A stretch of DNA of 64,000 bases from Arachidicoccus terrestris (GCF_020042345.1 NZ_CP083387.1:1054001-1118000), one strand, 5' to 3'; shown: positions 43,848 through 51,633, numbered from the stretch's first letter. The notes: a model not told the origin generated them from the letters alone. Program-made: numbers and translations.

Positions 43848-44576
43848 ATGAAGAAAGAAACAACAATTTTTCTTTGGGTTGATGGGGAAGGCTGGACTGC
43901 TTTTACCCTTGAAACAGCAACCGAAGAACTAGCAAAGCGCAACATTACCATTGGCGGACGTGCATCCATTGGCTACGGTGCATCCATTGGCGGACGTGCA
44001 TCCATTGGCTACGGTGCATCCATTGGCGGACGTGCATCCATTGGCTACGGTGCATCCATTGGCGACGGTGCATCCATTGGCTACGGTGCATCCATTGGCG
44101 ACGGTGCATCCATTGGCTACGGTGCATCCATTGGCTACGGTGCATCCATTGGCTACGGTGCATCCATTGGCTACGGTGCATCCATTGGCGGACGTGCATC
44201 CATTGGCTACGGTGCATCCATTGGCGACGGTGCATCCATTGGCGGACGTGCATCCATTGGCTACGGTGCATCCATTGGCGACGGTGCATCCATTGGCTAC
44301 GGTGCATCCATTGGCTACGGTGCATCCATTGCAAAAAACGAAAAGATCACCAAAACCATGTTTATAACCGGATCAAGACATGCGGTTAATTGGTGGGGAT
44401 CAGGACAGATTAAAATCGGCTGTCAGCTGAAAACAATTGCTGAATGGCTGACTGAATATGAAGAAGTAGGCGAAGATCAAAGCTATAATAAAGACCAAAT
44501 CGCCGAATACCTGGGCTACATAAAAATGTGTGAAGCTCTTCAAAATGCAGTCGACCAAGCAAAAGTTAGTAAGTAA
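43848..44576 (+). CDS. Hexapeptide-repeat left-handed beta-helix phage protein
   Basis: I use the ATG at 43848; upstream in-frame codons would overlap the basic-peptide gene. The 242-residue product has an N-terminal cap (TTIFLWVDGEGWTAF, ATEELAKRN), then 22 consecutive six-residue units of the form ASIGYG, ASIGGR or ASIGDG (residues 33-164), and a C-terminal alpha/beta cap (MFITGSRHAVNWWGSGQIKI, IAEWLTEYEEVGED). Ile every sixth residue with small residues around it is the rule of left-handed beta-helices, where three units make one turn, so about seven turns. Similar caps occur in other phage proteins, but no reaction is known. The 3' end overlaps the ninG start. Confidence 0.75.
   Translation: MKKETTIFLWVDGEGWTAFTLETATEELAKRNITIGGRASIGYGASIGGRASIGYGASIGGRASIGYGASIGDGASIGYGASIGDGASIGYGASIGYGASIGYGASIGYGASIGGRASIGYGASIGDGASIGGRASIGYGASIGDGASIGYGASIGYGASIAKNEKITKTMFITGSRHAVNWWGSGQIKIGCQLKTIAEWLTEYEEVGEDQSYNKDQIAEYLGYIKMCEALQNAVDQAKVSK
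43944..44339 (+). repeat. Array of 22 units of 18 bp encoding hexapeptides
   Basis: Apart from the first and last units, each reads GCATCC ATTGGC followed by TACGGT, GGACGT or GACGGT. Only these three unit types occur, in a mixed order. There is hardly any synonymous change between units, which points to recent expansion or exchange. All three forward frames are open here because the 18-base period has no stop in any of them. Confidence 0.9.
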
Positions 44577-45043
44577 TGTCCGAATGTAAGCATCCTACCT
44601 GTGGTGAGTTCTGTCGCCGCCCTAAAAAAGAAAAGAAGGTTTATCAGCTGAAACGATCCCCGATCAAAAAGAAAAAGCCCAAAAGTAAGCCGGAAGATCT
44701 TCCTGAAATGTTGGATTTGGCACAAATAATCTTCAATAAATGGATCCGGAATCGGGACAAAGACAAGCCATGTATAAGCGGCGGCGGAATAACAGAGGAT
44801 GCCGGGCATTACTTCCCACAGGGAAAATATTCAGGGGTCAGATTCGACGAAATGAACGTAAACGGACAGTCGAGGTACGATAACCGGTTTAAGGAAGGCA
44901 ATCTGCCGGGATATTTAGCCGGTTTGATTGAAAGGTACGGACGGGATGCCGTGGAAGATCTGGAAGCCAGGGCAAAGGCAACGAAGTTTTACAAATGGTC
45001 CCGCGATGAATTACAGGCAATAATCAATAAATACAAACTATGA
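44576..45043 (+). CDS. ninG: NinG-like phage recombination protein
   Basis: A 155-residue protein with the NinG layout: an N-terminal zinc-ribbon-type Cys cluster (MSECKHPTCGEFCRR), a Lys-rich linker, then the NinG/Rap core (LAQIIFNKWIRNRDKDKPCI, SGGGITEDAGHYFPQGKYSG, RFDEMNVNGQSRYDNRFKEG). The His in AGHYF and the NGQS/CN region are conserved parts of the family, which acts on recombination intermediates (Rap/NinG of lambda). It overlaps the upstream gene by one base and the downstream one by four. Confidence 0.85.
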   Translation: MSECKHPTCGEFCRRPKKEKKVYQLKRSPIKKKKPKSKPEDLPEMLDLAQIIFNKWIRNRDKDKPCISGGGITEDAGHYFPQGKYSGVRFDEMNVNGQSRYDNRFKEGNLPGYLAGLIERYGRDAVEDLEARAKATKFYKWSRDELQAIINKYKL

Positions 45044-45441
45044 CATTAGATTTTATACAAGCTGCGGTTTCAAAGATTACTGGCGTTTCTAAATCCGCGT
45101 TGGAGAGCCACTACAGGACACGTCGCATTGCATACGCCCGTCACCTGTATTATTATATGGCCTATAAATACACTGCGGAGCCAAACAACAGGATTATAGC
45201 CCAGATAGGACAAAAAGAATCCACTGCTATAAATAAGGCACTGGCAAAAATTGGTGATCGCCTTTCGGATCCGCGGACCCGCCGACATATCGAATCCCTG
45301 AATAAAACAATCCTGAACCAGTGTATTACGGAAATCCGGAAATGTCCGGACGAATTATTTAACGGGCTGTGTGGTTACCGATACCGGGACCAAGCTAATC
45401 GGGAACGTGATTACCAGCCAAAAAATGCCGCCTATGGGTAA
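45040..45441 (+). CDS. DnaA domain-IV-like DNA-binding protein
   Basis: A 133-residue protein resembling the C-terminal DNA-binding domain of DnaA: VSKITGVSKSALESHYRTRR, IAYARHLYYYMAYKYT and IIAQIGQKESTAINKALAKI. In DnaA the last helix reads GRDHTTVLHA; here it is QKESTAINKA, with Thr conserved. It has no ATPase part. Such proteins occur in phages of several phyla beside replication genes, so it probably recognises the phage origin. Confidence 0.75.
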   Translation: MTLDFIQAAVSKITGVSKSALESHYRTRRIAYARHLYYYMAYKYTAEPNNRIIAQIGQKESTAINKALAKIGDRLSDPRTRRHIESLNKTILNQCITEIRKCPDELFNGLCGYRYRDQANRERDYQPKNAAYG

Positions 45442-45820
45442 AACATCAGCAAGTCAGAGGGAATATAATCGCCGGTATTATCAAGATAATAAAGCCCAGA
45501 TTCAAGCCGACAATCGGCGCCGGTATCTGGCACGGAAACTAAATCCACCAAAAGAAAAGCCCAAACCAATGAAGCAAAAAATTGATGGTGTTGAAAATCG
45601 GAAGATCTTAAAGTTCATCGTCGAACGCCCATTCCATACCAAACCGGTATTAAAAAGAGCCTTTAAACAGGATGGCGTCAAGTACTACGAAACGGTAGAC
45701 GGGAAGATCTACGACGCCGAAAAATACGATAAGGTATTCGGAAAGGGTAAAAAGGGGGTTATCAAGCATTCCAGGTACAAAGGGGAAAACCCCAACGCCA
45801 ATACAGCGGCGATGCAATAA
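45425..45820 (+). CDS. Small basic phage protein, unknown
   Basis: The GTG at 45371 is possible, but the ATG at 45425 (or 45434) fits better because the upstream part lies inside the DnaA-like gene. The 131-residue protein has a basic N-terminus (ASQREYNRRYYQDNKAQIQA) like phage NHN/zinc-ribbon helper proteins. It ends with beta-type segments (GVKYYETVDGKIYDAEKYDK). No family recognised. Confidence 0.5.
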   Translation: MPPMGKTSASQREYNRRYYQDNKAQIQADNRRRYLARKLNPPKEKPKPMKQKIDGVENRKILKFIVERPFHTKPVLKRAFKQDGVKYYETVDGKIYDAEKYDKVFGKGKKGVIKHSRYKGENPNANTAAMQ

Positions 45821-45853
45821 GGAATATTAAAAAGAGAGAAAGCACTACAAATT

Positions 45854-46714
45854 ATGGCAAAAGATCCAGCAGTATTGTGGTATTGGGGTGACTGGAAATC
45901 TGGCACCAGCTTATTAAGCCGTTTTTTAAAGGGGTGTTACATGGAAGTGCTGGACGCGCAATTTAATAATGGGCATCTTTCATTAGAAGAAATAAAAATT
46001 TGTCTTGGATCGGACTTTGGTCAGGCATGGCCTACCCTCCAAAAGAAATTTAAACAGGATCCTGACGGACTGTTTTTTAATGAAAGGCTTGAACGTGAAC
46101 AATTGAAGCGTCAGAGGTACTGCGCCAGCCGAAGCAACAACAAATCTGGACGTAAAAAATCATATGATAAATCATATGAAAATCATACGACAAATCATAT
46201 GTATATACATATGGAAAATGAAAATAGAAATAGAAATAGAAATATTTTAGAAAAAGATATAGGGGGTGTGGGGGAAAAAGAAAAAACCTTTTGTGAAAAT
46301 GTCGATCCTGAATTTTCGGAGCGGGAACGGGAAAAATACTTAGTGCCGGAAATGATGTCTGCCTACATGCGGGTAAACCCAAATTACATTTCGCGAAAAG
46401 ACATCGATTTTAAGGCACTTTTCCAGATCGGGAAGACAATCGCACAGGCAGGGGGATTAAATGTCGAAGATCAGGCTGCTATGCAGCAAATTTTAATGAT
46501 CTGGGCCGAAGTCGTAGACTTCATTTCCAAAGATTCGTTTTTCTCTACCTACCAACTATCCCAAATCGAAAGGTATTTCCAAAATATATTTTCCAGATAC
46601 AGGACCAGTAAGGAAAAGCCGAAGCCGCCACCGGGTAAAGAATCGGTTATAGAGCATAACCAGCGGGCCGCAGATGCCGCCCGTGAAATGCTAGCGAAAA
46701 AATACCAACAGTAG
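45854..46714 (+). CDS. YdaU/DUF1376-like phage replication protein containing candidate origin repeats
   Basis: A 286-residue protein. The N-terminal domain (VLWYWGDWKSGTSLLSRFLK, LDAQFNNGHLSLEEIKICLG, GLFFNERLEREQLKRQRY) follows the YdaU/DUF1376 pattern of phage replication initiators. Residues about 100-135 are low-complexity (KKSYDKSYENHTTNHMYIHM, then NENRNRNRN) and are encoded by the repeat array at 46157-46202. The C-terminal part is helical (FKALFQIGKTIAQAGGLN, YQLSQIERYFQNIFSRYRTS). It resembles lambda O in having origin-like repeats inside the initiator gene. It likely opens the origin and recruits the next protein. Confidence 0.65.
   Translation: MAKDPAVLWYWGDWKSGTSLLSRFLKGCYMEVLDAQFNNGHLSLEEIKICLGSDFGQAWPTLQKKFKQDPDGLFFNERLEREQLKRQRYCASRSNNKSGRKKSYDKSYENHTTNHMYIHMENENRNRNRNILEKDIGGVGEKEKTFCENVDPEFSEREREKYLVPEMMSAYMRVNPNYISRKDIDFKALFQIGKTIAQAGGLNVEDQAAMQQILMIWAEVVDFISKDSFFSTYQLSQIERYFQNIFSRYRTSKEKPKPPPGKESVIEHNQRAADAAREMLAKKYQQ
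46157..46202 (+). repeat. Four iteron-like AAATCATATGA repeats (candidate phage origin)
   Basis: AAATCATATGA at 46157-46167 and 46169-46179, AAATCATACGA at 46180-46190, AAATCATATGT at 46192-46202. Steps are 12, 11 and 12 bases, close to one helical turn. An A-rich stretch with AGAAAT repeats follows at 46211-46260, like a DNA-unwinding element. Confidence 0.6.
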
Positions 46715-46728
46715 TAAAAGAATGTTTT

Positions 46729-47520
46729 ATGAATCAATTAGTTAAATCAGATAATGCCATTGCCTTGCAACGGGACATTTTACCAAAGCTGCCGGAACGG
46801 CATCGGGAAATAGTCGCAGCCGGGTTGATGCCTAAGATCGCAGATCAGCCTGCCGGGATGGTTGTTAACGACCTGGTCACAATCATTGTCGGAATAACCA
46901 CTATTGCCGGTCAGAAGTTGGACACGGCAACGATCGGGATCTATGCAGACGAATTCTATAAAAAATTGATGTCTACCTATCCCCGAATATCCATTGCGGA
47001 AGTTAAAGCCGCATTGTATGCCGGTGTGTATGATGAATATGGGGATTATTACGGGTTGAACTGTAAGACCTTTGTTTCCTTCGTTAAATCCTATCTATTC
47101 AGCGAAAGCCGGAAAGAAGCTTTTAGGGTATTGGGCAAGGAGGCTGCACTATCCAATGAACGGACATTGACGCCGGAAGAAAAGGAACGGGACCTAAAGG
47201 ACTTTATCAATTATTCCTACGGATCCTATTGCGTAGCCCAGCAATACAATCCCAATTTAATCCCCGTGCATTTTTACCATTATCTGGAATCAAAGCAGAT
47301 GATCCGGATTACTACGGAACATAAGCAGAAGCTGCACAAAGAAGCGATCAAGATCTACGGGGATCTAGTGGAAAAATCCAATTTGTTTACCCAGGCACTG
47401 GAAAAGGCAATCGAAAAGGCAAAGGATAAAACGGAAACGGTTAAAAACATTGCCCGCCGGTTAGCAGTAGCCGAATTTTTTGCCGACCAAAAGAAAGCCG
47501 GTAAGAAGTTAATTTTTTAG
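46729..47520 (+). CDS. Phage replication-region protein, unknown
   Basis: A 263-residue protein, mainly helical. The first half has MVVNDLVTIIVGITTIAGQK and ISIAEVKAALYAGVYDEYGD. The second half carries a long charged helix (FTQALEKAIEKAKDKTETVK). The place directly after the YdaU-like gene suggests a helicase loader or replication accessory, but no Walker motif is visible, so it is not a DnaC-type ATPase. The next gene begins 2 bases later. Confidence 0.5.
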   Translation: MNQLVKSDNAIALQRDILPKLPERHREIVAAGLMPKIADQPAGMVVNDLVTIIVGITTIAGQKLDTATIGIYADEFYKKLMSTYPRISIAEVKAALYAGVYDEYGDYYGLNCKTFVSFVKSYLFSESRKEAFRVLGKEAALSNERTLTPEEKERDLKDFINYSYGSYCVAQQYNPNLIPVHFYHYLESKQMIRITTEHKQKLHKEAIKIYGDLVEKSNLFTQALEKAIEKAKDKTETVKNIARRLAVAEFFADQKKAGKKLIF

Positions 47521-47522
47521 AT

Positions 47523-47987
47523 ATGCTAACAACAAGGGAAGTCGAATTGAAAATAGCCAGACACGGTAAATATCTGCAAAATATCGTTATCCCACGGGTA
47601 CAGGGTTCATACAAGTATCTTGGTTTTGAAACCGACATGCTGTCTATAACCAAATCAGGTTATGCAACCGGGTATGAGATCAAAGTTAGTGCCGGTGACC
47701 TGCGAAGGGATCTTAAAAAGCCGCATTTGATGGCGGTAATTACAGATCAGCAATCCGGATTAAACCAGTACTACAAGCGATTAAAGTATTTCTACTATGT
47801 TGTACCTAAAAAGCTTCTGCCACTAGCAGAAAGTATAGTCCCTGGATGTTTTGGATTGCTTTACGTGAATGAAGATAATCGGATATGTTGCCATAGATGG
47901 CCGGAAAGGCTTTTCAATTTCAAATGGGATCAATCAATGATTTTGCACATGGCACACCTTGGCTGCATGAAATTATATCACAAATAA
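47523..47987 (+). CDS. PD-(D/E)XK nuclease-like protein (MmcB-like)
   Basis: A 154-residue protein. The core motif ETDMLSITKSGYATGYEIKV has Asp, then Glu-Ile-Lys with the usual spacing of PD-(D/E)XK enzymes. It is followed by SAGDLRRDLKKP and FYYVVPKKLLPLAESIVPG, the latter typical of MmcB-like and other viral nuclease relatives. It probably cuts or repairs DNA. It is co-transcribed with the methyltransferase 10 bases downstream. Confidence 0.7.
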   Translation: MLTTREVELKIARHGKYLQNIVIPRVQGSYKYLGFETDMLSITKSGYATGYEIKVSAGDLRRDLKKPHLMAVITDQQSGLNQYYKRLKYFYYVVPKKLLPLAESIVPGCFGLLYVNEDNRICCHRWPERLFNFKWDQSMILHMAHLGCMKLYHK

Positions 47988-47997
47988 TTAAGGATCA

Positions 47998-48471
47998 ATG
48001 ACAGATAAAAAAATATTAGACGCTTGTTGCGGATCTAGGATGTTCTGGTTTGACAAAAATAACCCTCTGGTACTGTTTAACGATATACGGAAGGAAGATC
48101 ACGTCTTATGCGATGGGCGAAAATTAGTAATAAACCCCGATATCGTTTCTGATTTCCGGAATATGCCTTTTGACGATGAAGCCTTTAAGTTGGTGGTTTT
48201 TGATCCCCCGCATTTAAAAAATCTGGGTAAAAGTTCATACATGGCTAAAAAATACGGTGTATTAGGCTTTACCTGGGAAATGGACATCTTAGAAGGCTTC
48301 AAAGAATGTATGCGAGTTTTAGAGCCAAACGGGTTATTAATTTTTAAGTGGAATGAATCCCAGATCAAAGTAAATGATCTGCTTTCTATCCTGCCGCAAA
48401 AACCATTATTCGGGCATCCGACAAGCAAAAATGGACATACTATATGGATGACATTTTATAAAAACCTTTAA
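47998..48471 (+). CDS. SAM-dependent methyltransferase-like protein
   Basis: A 157-residue Rossmann-like protein. KILDACCGSRMFWFDKN is a motif I variant, VLFNDIRKEDHV fits motif II, and LVVFDPPHLKNLG is a DPPH motif of the type seen in N6-adenine and other amino-methyltransferases. C-terminal strands are LEPNGLLIFKWNE and HTIWMTFYK. No target-recognition domain is visible at this size, so DNA, RNA or a small molecule could be the substrate. In the phage context, DNA protection is a reasonable guess. Confidence 0.7.
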   Translation: MTDKKILDACCGSRMFWFDKNNPLVLFNDIRKEDHVLCDGRKLVINPDIVSDFRNMPFDDEAFKLVVFDPPHLKNLGKSSYMAKKYGVLGFTWEMDILEGFKECMRVLEPNGLLIFKWNESQIKVNDLLSILPQKPLFGHPTSKNGHTIWMTFYKNL

Positions 48472-48481
48472 ATAAAGTAAA

Positions 48482-48676
48482 ATGAATGAATTACTTAAGA
48501 AGGCTTTACATACTATTAGGAGCCTAAAACTTTCAATGGTCAATCATCCTGACTGCACACCCGGAAGTGAATTCTACGACTTGACCGACGAAGCACAGGA
48601 CACTGAATTGCTTATCGAAGCGTTTCTGCAAACCGAAATAAACAATCAACAACTCAAGGAGGTATCTAATGGCTAA
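48482..48676 (+). CDS. Small phage protein, unknown
   Basis: A 64-residue helical, acidic protein (ELLKKALHTIRSLKLSMVNH, DEAQDTELLIEAFLQTE). It overlaps the next gene by 8 bases. Unrecognised. Confidence 0.45.
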   Translation: MNELLKKALHTIRSLKLSMVNHPDCTPGSEFYDLTDEAQDTELLIEAFLQTEINNQQLKEVSNG

Positions 48677-48881
48677 ATACACGCTTAGTTATTCTATAGA
48701 GTGGTTTAATGGTGATCTGCGCATCGGCACCTGTGGGGTTGATACCAATGAACCTAAAGAAACAGTAGAGCAGGAGGCCTTTCAAAGTCTGATCGATATG
48801 CTTTCCGAGGACGCCGATTTTTCAGACATGGAGCCTTTTACACTAGATGGGGTAAAGGCAATATCAATCACCATAAAGTAA
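48669..48881 (+). CDS. Small phage protein, unknown
   Basis: A 70-residue acidic alpha/beta protein (YTLSYSIEWFNGDLRIGTCG, AFQSLIDMLSEDADFSDME). The ATG at 48669 follows an AAGGAGG-type sequence near 48658, so the start is well supported. Unrecognised. Confidence 0.5.
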   Translation: MAKYTLSYSIEWFNGDLRIGTCGVDTNEPKETVEQEAFQSLIDMLSEDADFSDMEPFTLDGVKAISITIK

Positions 48882-48888
48882 AAATTAA

Positions 48889-48972
48889 ATGAAAAACAAA
48901 GACGATTTCCCCGATCTGGATATTCAGGAACTAAGTAAGCCCTGCCCCCCCTACCGGAAGGGCAAAGAATAA
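48889..48972 (+). CDS. 27-residue peptide frame
   Basis: ATG at 48889, TAA at 48970-48972. A short charged peptide (NKDDFPDLDIQELSKPCPP). Supported only by position and close packing. Confidence 0.25.
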   Translation: MKNKDDFPDLDIQELSKPCPPYRKGKE

Positions 48973-49077
48973 AATCCTTTGTTGAAAACTATTGGGCTAA
49001 AAAGCCTAAAGCAACCAAAAGGGAAGTTCAACGGGCAGCAACAAAGCATTTTGGAAAACCAATTAAAATTTAAAAGG

Positions 49078-49260
49078 ATGAAAACCATATTAGACCATAT
49101 CTCCACGCTTCCGGAGCCTTATAGATCGGCGGCAATGGAATATATAAAGTCCCGTCCACGGGCGGCGCAAATGAAATTCGGGAGCCTTAAAAATGCAATT
49201 GTCTGGACGTTGCCTGCCGGTATGATAAAAAATAATTTTTGGTCACAAATATTTAAATAG
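49078..49260 (+). CDS. Small phage protein, unknown
   Basis: The ATG at 49078 follows AAAGG directly upstream. The 60-residue product has an N-terminal helix (ILDHISTLPEPYRSAAMEYI) and a hydrophobic end (AIVWTLPAGMIKNN). The frame is open from 48979 (TTG), but the later start is better. Unrecognised. Confidence 0.4.
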   Translation: MKTILDHISTLPEPYRSAAMEYIKSRPRAAQMKFGSLKNAIVWTLPAGMIKNNFWSQIFK

Positions 49261-49266
49261 TTAAAA

Positions 49267-49446
49267 ATGAAAACAATAGGACAAATCAAAACGCTAATTA
49301 GCGAAGCGGTGTCTGAATTGGACACACCGATATTAACATCCCAAGGTGGTAGAGACTTTAAAGCAATGACCCGCCGAAAGAAAAGGGTAACCAAGCGAGT
49401 GGAATACCTTAACAAGATCCGCCTATATCTTGAAACGGGGGGGTAA
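49267..49446 (+). CDS. 59-residue basic phage protein, unknown
   Basis: ATG at 49267, stop at 49444-49446. Helical and basic (TIGQIKTLISEAVSELDTP, FKAMTRRKKRVTKRVEYLNK). It starts 6 bases after the previous stop and overlaps the next frame. Unrecognised. Confidence 0.5.
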   Translation: MKTIGQIKTLISEAVSELDTPILTSQGGRDFKAMTRRKKRVTKRVEYLNKIRLYLETGG

Positions 49447-49639
49447 AAATGGCTTTTTAGAATCGGAACGGGACCGCCTTCAAACGGTTCTGGCTAACTT
49501 TTCATTAAGCTATCAGGCGCACTACCGCCGGTGTGGATCTCCTTTCAATGATAAGCCCCTGCGTGCTGCATTTGATAAAATGCACAATATCCAACACCTA
49601 AAGGAGCAGCTGCGAACTATCAATTTTATTCTAGACTAA
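49430..49639 (+). CDS. Small phage protein with TTG start, unknown
   Basis: The only plausible start is TTG at 49430, overlapping the upstream stop by 17 bases; there is no early ATG in this frame. The 69-residue product is helical and charged (SERDRLQTVLANFSLSYQAH, MHNIQHLKEQLRTINFILD). Unrecognised. Confidence 0.4.
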   Translation: MKRGGKNGFLESERDRLQTVLANFSLSYQAHYRRCGSPFNDKPLRAAFDKMHNIQHLKEQLRTINFILD

Positions 49640-49653
49640 ACAAAGTGCCAATT

Positions 49654-50055
49654 ATGGAAGATCAAAAAGTAACCGTCTTGTATCGGTTTGAAAGGAATTG
49701 TCCATCTGAATCCCTAACCAATGGCGACGGGACTTCAAATGTACGGATATGGGACAGGAAATTCAAAGTCATACGCGAAACCCCATGTTTTTATATAGTG
49801 CGTGAACACGGGATGTATGGCAAGGAAAAGCGGGTGGGTAAGAAAACCCGCCGTCCTTTCGCCTATCGCACTAGAAAGGAAGCCCTGCAATCATATATCC
49901 ATAGGTGCAACCGGGCAATTGCACTTTCCAAATACCAGATAAAATATGCCCAACTGGCCCAGGAAGCTGCAAAGAAACTATGGGACGAAGAAAACCCGTC
50001 AGAAAAACCCTATCAGATAAACCCTAACGATGTATTTGATTGCTGGGCGCCATAG
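49654..50055 (+). CDS. Phage protein, unknown
   Basis: I start at the ATG at 49654 (MEDQKVTVLYRFERN); a GTG at 49645 is the alternative. It has 133 residues, with a beta-rich first half (WDRKFKVIRETPCFYIVREH), a basic loop (GKEKRVGKKTRRPFAYRTR) and a helical second half (YIHRCNRAIALSKYQIKYAQ). Unrecognised. Confidence 0.5.
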   Translation: MEDQKVTVLYRFERNCPSESLTNGDGTSNVRIWDRKFKVIRETPCFYIVREHGMYGKEKRVGKKTRRPFAYRTRKEALQSYIHRCNRAIALSKYQIKYAQLAQEAAKKLWDEENPSEKPYQINPNDVFDCWAP

Positions 50056-50090
50056 CACAGTATTTAATGAATTTCTAAAATATAAAAGTC

Positions 50091-50852
50091 ATGACACCCG
50101 AACAAGGTGATACAATTGTAGTATGGTTTAGTTGCGGTGCTGCAAGCGCGGTAGCTGCTAGAAAGGCTATTGAACAATATAGCCATATATGTACAATTCG
50201 GATTGTAAATAACCCAATTAAAGAAGAAGATGCCGACAATCAGCGGTTTCTGAAAGAAATCGAAAGATGGTTGGGGCTGCCAATCGAAAGCCAGATTAAT
50301 CCAAAATACCCAAACCATTCATGTGTAGAGGTTTGGAATAAAGAAAAATATATGAGTGGCGTGGGTGGCGCACGATGCACCAGGGACCTAAAGAAGGCTG
50401 CCCGTCAGGAATGGGAGAAAAACAATCACTTTGATTTTATCGTAATGGGATTCACGGCAGAGGAACGGAGCCGGTATGAGAGATTTGTAAGGACCGAAAG
50501 GTCAAACACCCTTAATATTTTAGGTGATCTTGGACTAAGCAAACAGGATTGTTTTGATATAATCCTATCGGCCGGTATTGAGTTGCCATTAATATATAAG
50601 TTGGGTTATCCAAATGCAAATTGTATAGGGTGTGTTAAATCCAGCTCCCCTACGTACTGGAATCACGTTAGGGCAGTGCATCCGGATGTATTTAAAGAGC
50701 GGGCAGAGCAATCAAGGCGGATTGGATGCAGGCTTGTAAAATACAAAGGGAAAAGGATATTTCTTGATGAACTGCCCCCAGATGCGAAAGGTCGTCCAAT
50801 GGCGTCGTTAAAAATGCCGGATTGTGGGATCTTCTGTGAAGAAAAATATTGA
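50091..50852 (+). CDS. PAPS-reductase-like PP-loop protein of phage
   Basis: A 253-residue protein. The N-terminal PP-loop is WFSCGAASAVAARKAIEQY, a degenerate form of SGGKDS. Then come EDADNQRFLKEIERWLG, GARCTRDLKKAARQEWEKN and FIVMGFTAEERSRYERFV. The Cys pattern YPNANCIGCVKSSSPTYWN and a last MPDCGIFC could bind metal. This pattern is common in phages and in DndC-like proteins. Phosphorothioation-type DNA modification or sulfate activation would be possible, but the usual Dnd partners are absent. The truncated cytosine methyltransferase follows 21 bases later. Confidence 0.75.
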   Translation: MTPEQGDTIVVWFSCGAASAVAARKAIEQYSHICTIRIVNNPIKEEDADNQRFLKEIERWLGLPIESQINPKYPNHSCVEVWNKEKYMSGVGGARCTRDLKKAARQEWEKNNHFDFIVMGFTAEERSRYERFVRTERSNTLNILGDLGLSKQDCFDIILSAGIELPLIYKLGYPNANCIGCVKSSSPTYWNHVRAVHPDVFKERAEQSRRIGCRLVKYKGKRIFLDELPPDAKGRPMASLKMPDCGIFCEEKY

Positions 50853-50873
50853 CCAATAAACGAACTGTAAGAT

Positions 50874-51362
50874 ATGAAAACTAAAACAGTATTAGCCCCT
50901 GATCTATCCAAAATAAAAGTAACAAGGGACAATATAGACGAAATACTTTCCAGAATTGTTGCCGAAGAAATCCCGCCCAAGTTTATTGTAGTAGATCTTT
51001 TCTGTGGTGCCGGTGGGACAACAACGGGCTTTGAAATGGCTGGCGGCATAGCCAAAATTGTTGCATGTGTTAATCACGATCCTGTAGCCATATTAAGCCA
51101 TTGGCGTAATCATCCCCATGTATTGCATTTTGAAGAAGATATTAGGACCCTTAACCTGTATTGCCTTAAACGAATAGTAGACCATTACCGGGCATTATAT
51201 CCGGATGCAAAGGTTATCCTATGGGCTTCATTGGAATGTACAAATTTCAGCAAGGCAAAGGGCGGCCAACCCCGTGATGCGGATTCCCGCACATTGGCGC
51301 AGTCTTTATATCAGATATGGATCCCTGATCCAAAGGACACTACCGGTAAGAAAGGTAAATAA
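50874..51362 (+). pseudogene. Truncated DNA cytosine-C5 methyltransferase
   Basis: The 162-residue product starts like a phage C5 methyltransferase: motif I KFIVVDLFCGAGGTTTGF, motif II IVACVNHDPVAIL, and motif IV VILWASLECTNFSKAKGGQ, where EC replaces the usual PC. After DSRTLAQSLYQIW the protein ends with an unrelated basic tail (DPKDTTGKKGK). Motifs VI (ENV), VIII and the target-recognition part are all missing, as the family usually needs 300-500 residues. A deletion near 51320 is likely; the short downstream frame RTPVVSKKRYYPFQ could be leftover 3' sequence. The product should be inactive. Confidence 0.7.
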
Positions 51363-51452
51363 GTCCGGGAATCCCGCACACCCGTTGTATCTAAAAAAAG
51401 ATATTATCCCTTTCAAATTTAATTAACGCTTTCGGGCATAAACAAATAACAC

Positions 51453-51629
51453 ATGTTCACTACCAAGCAAAAGAAAAAGAAGTTTATTAGGCAAATGAGG
51501 TCAAGCCATATAATTGGGAAGCAATACCCTTTTGAACGTCGAAAATTATATTCGTTCAGGGGATTGGTCGGACGCATCGCAAAAAGACATTATCTAAAAT
51601 TAAACCGCACTGGAAACGGAAACCAGTAA
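51453..51629 (+). CDS. 58-residue basic phage protein
   Basis: ATG at 51453, TAA at 51627-51629. Very basic (TTKQKKKKFIRQMRSSHIIG, FRGLVGRIAKRHYLKL). It probably binds nucleic acid. Unrecognised. Confidence 0.4.
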   Translation: MFTTKQKKKKFIRQMRSSHIIGKQYPFERRKLYSFRGLVGRIAKRHYLKLNRTGNGNQ

Positions 51630-51633
51630 CGCC

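Noticed and set aside
43944-44339. CRISPR-like repeat array
   Set aside because: The repeats are 18 bp and directly adjacent with no unique spacers, in frame with a protein, and no cas genes are near.
43945-44367. Long open frames in the other forward frame (ATVHPL repeats) and on the minus strand (RSQWMH repeats)
   Set aside because: They are by-products of the 18-base repeat, which has no stop in these frames; they lack starts and flanking domains, while the hexapeptide frame has proper caps.
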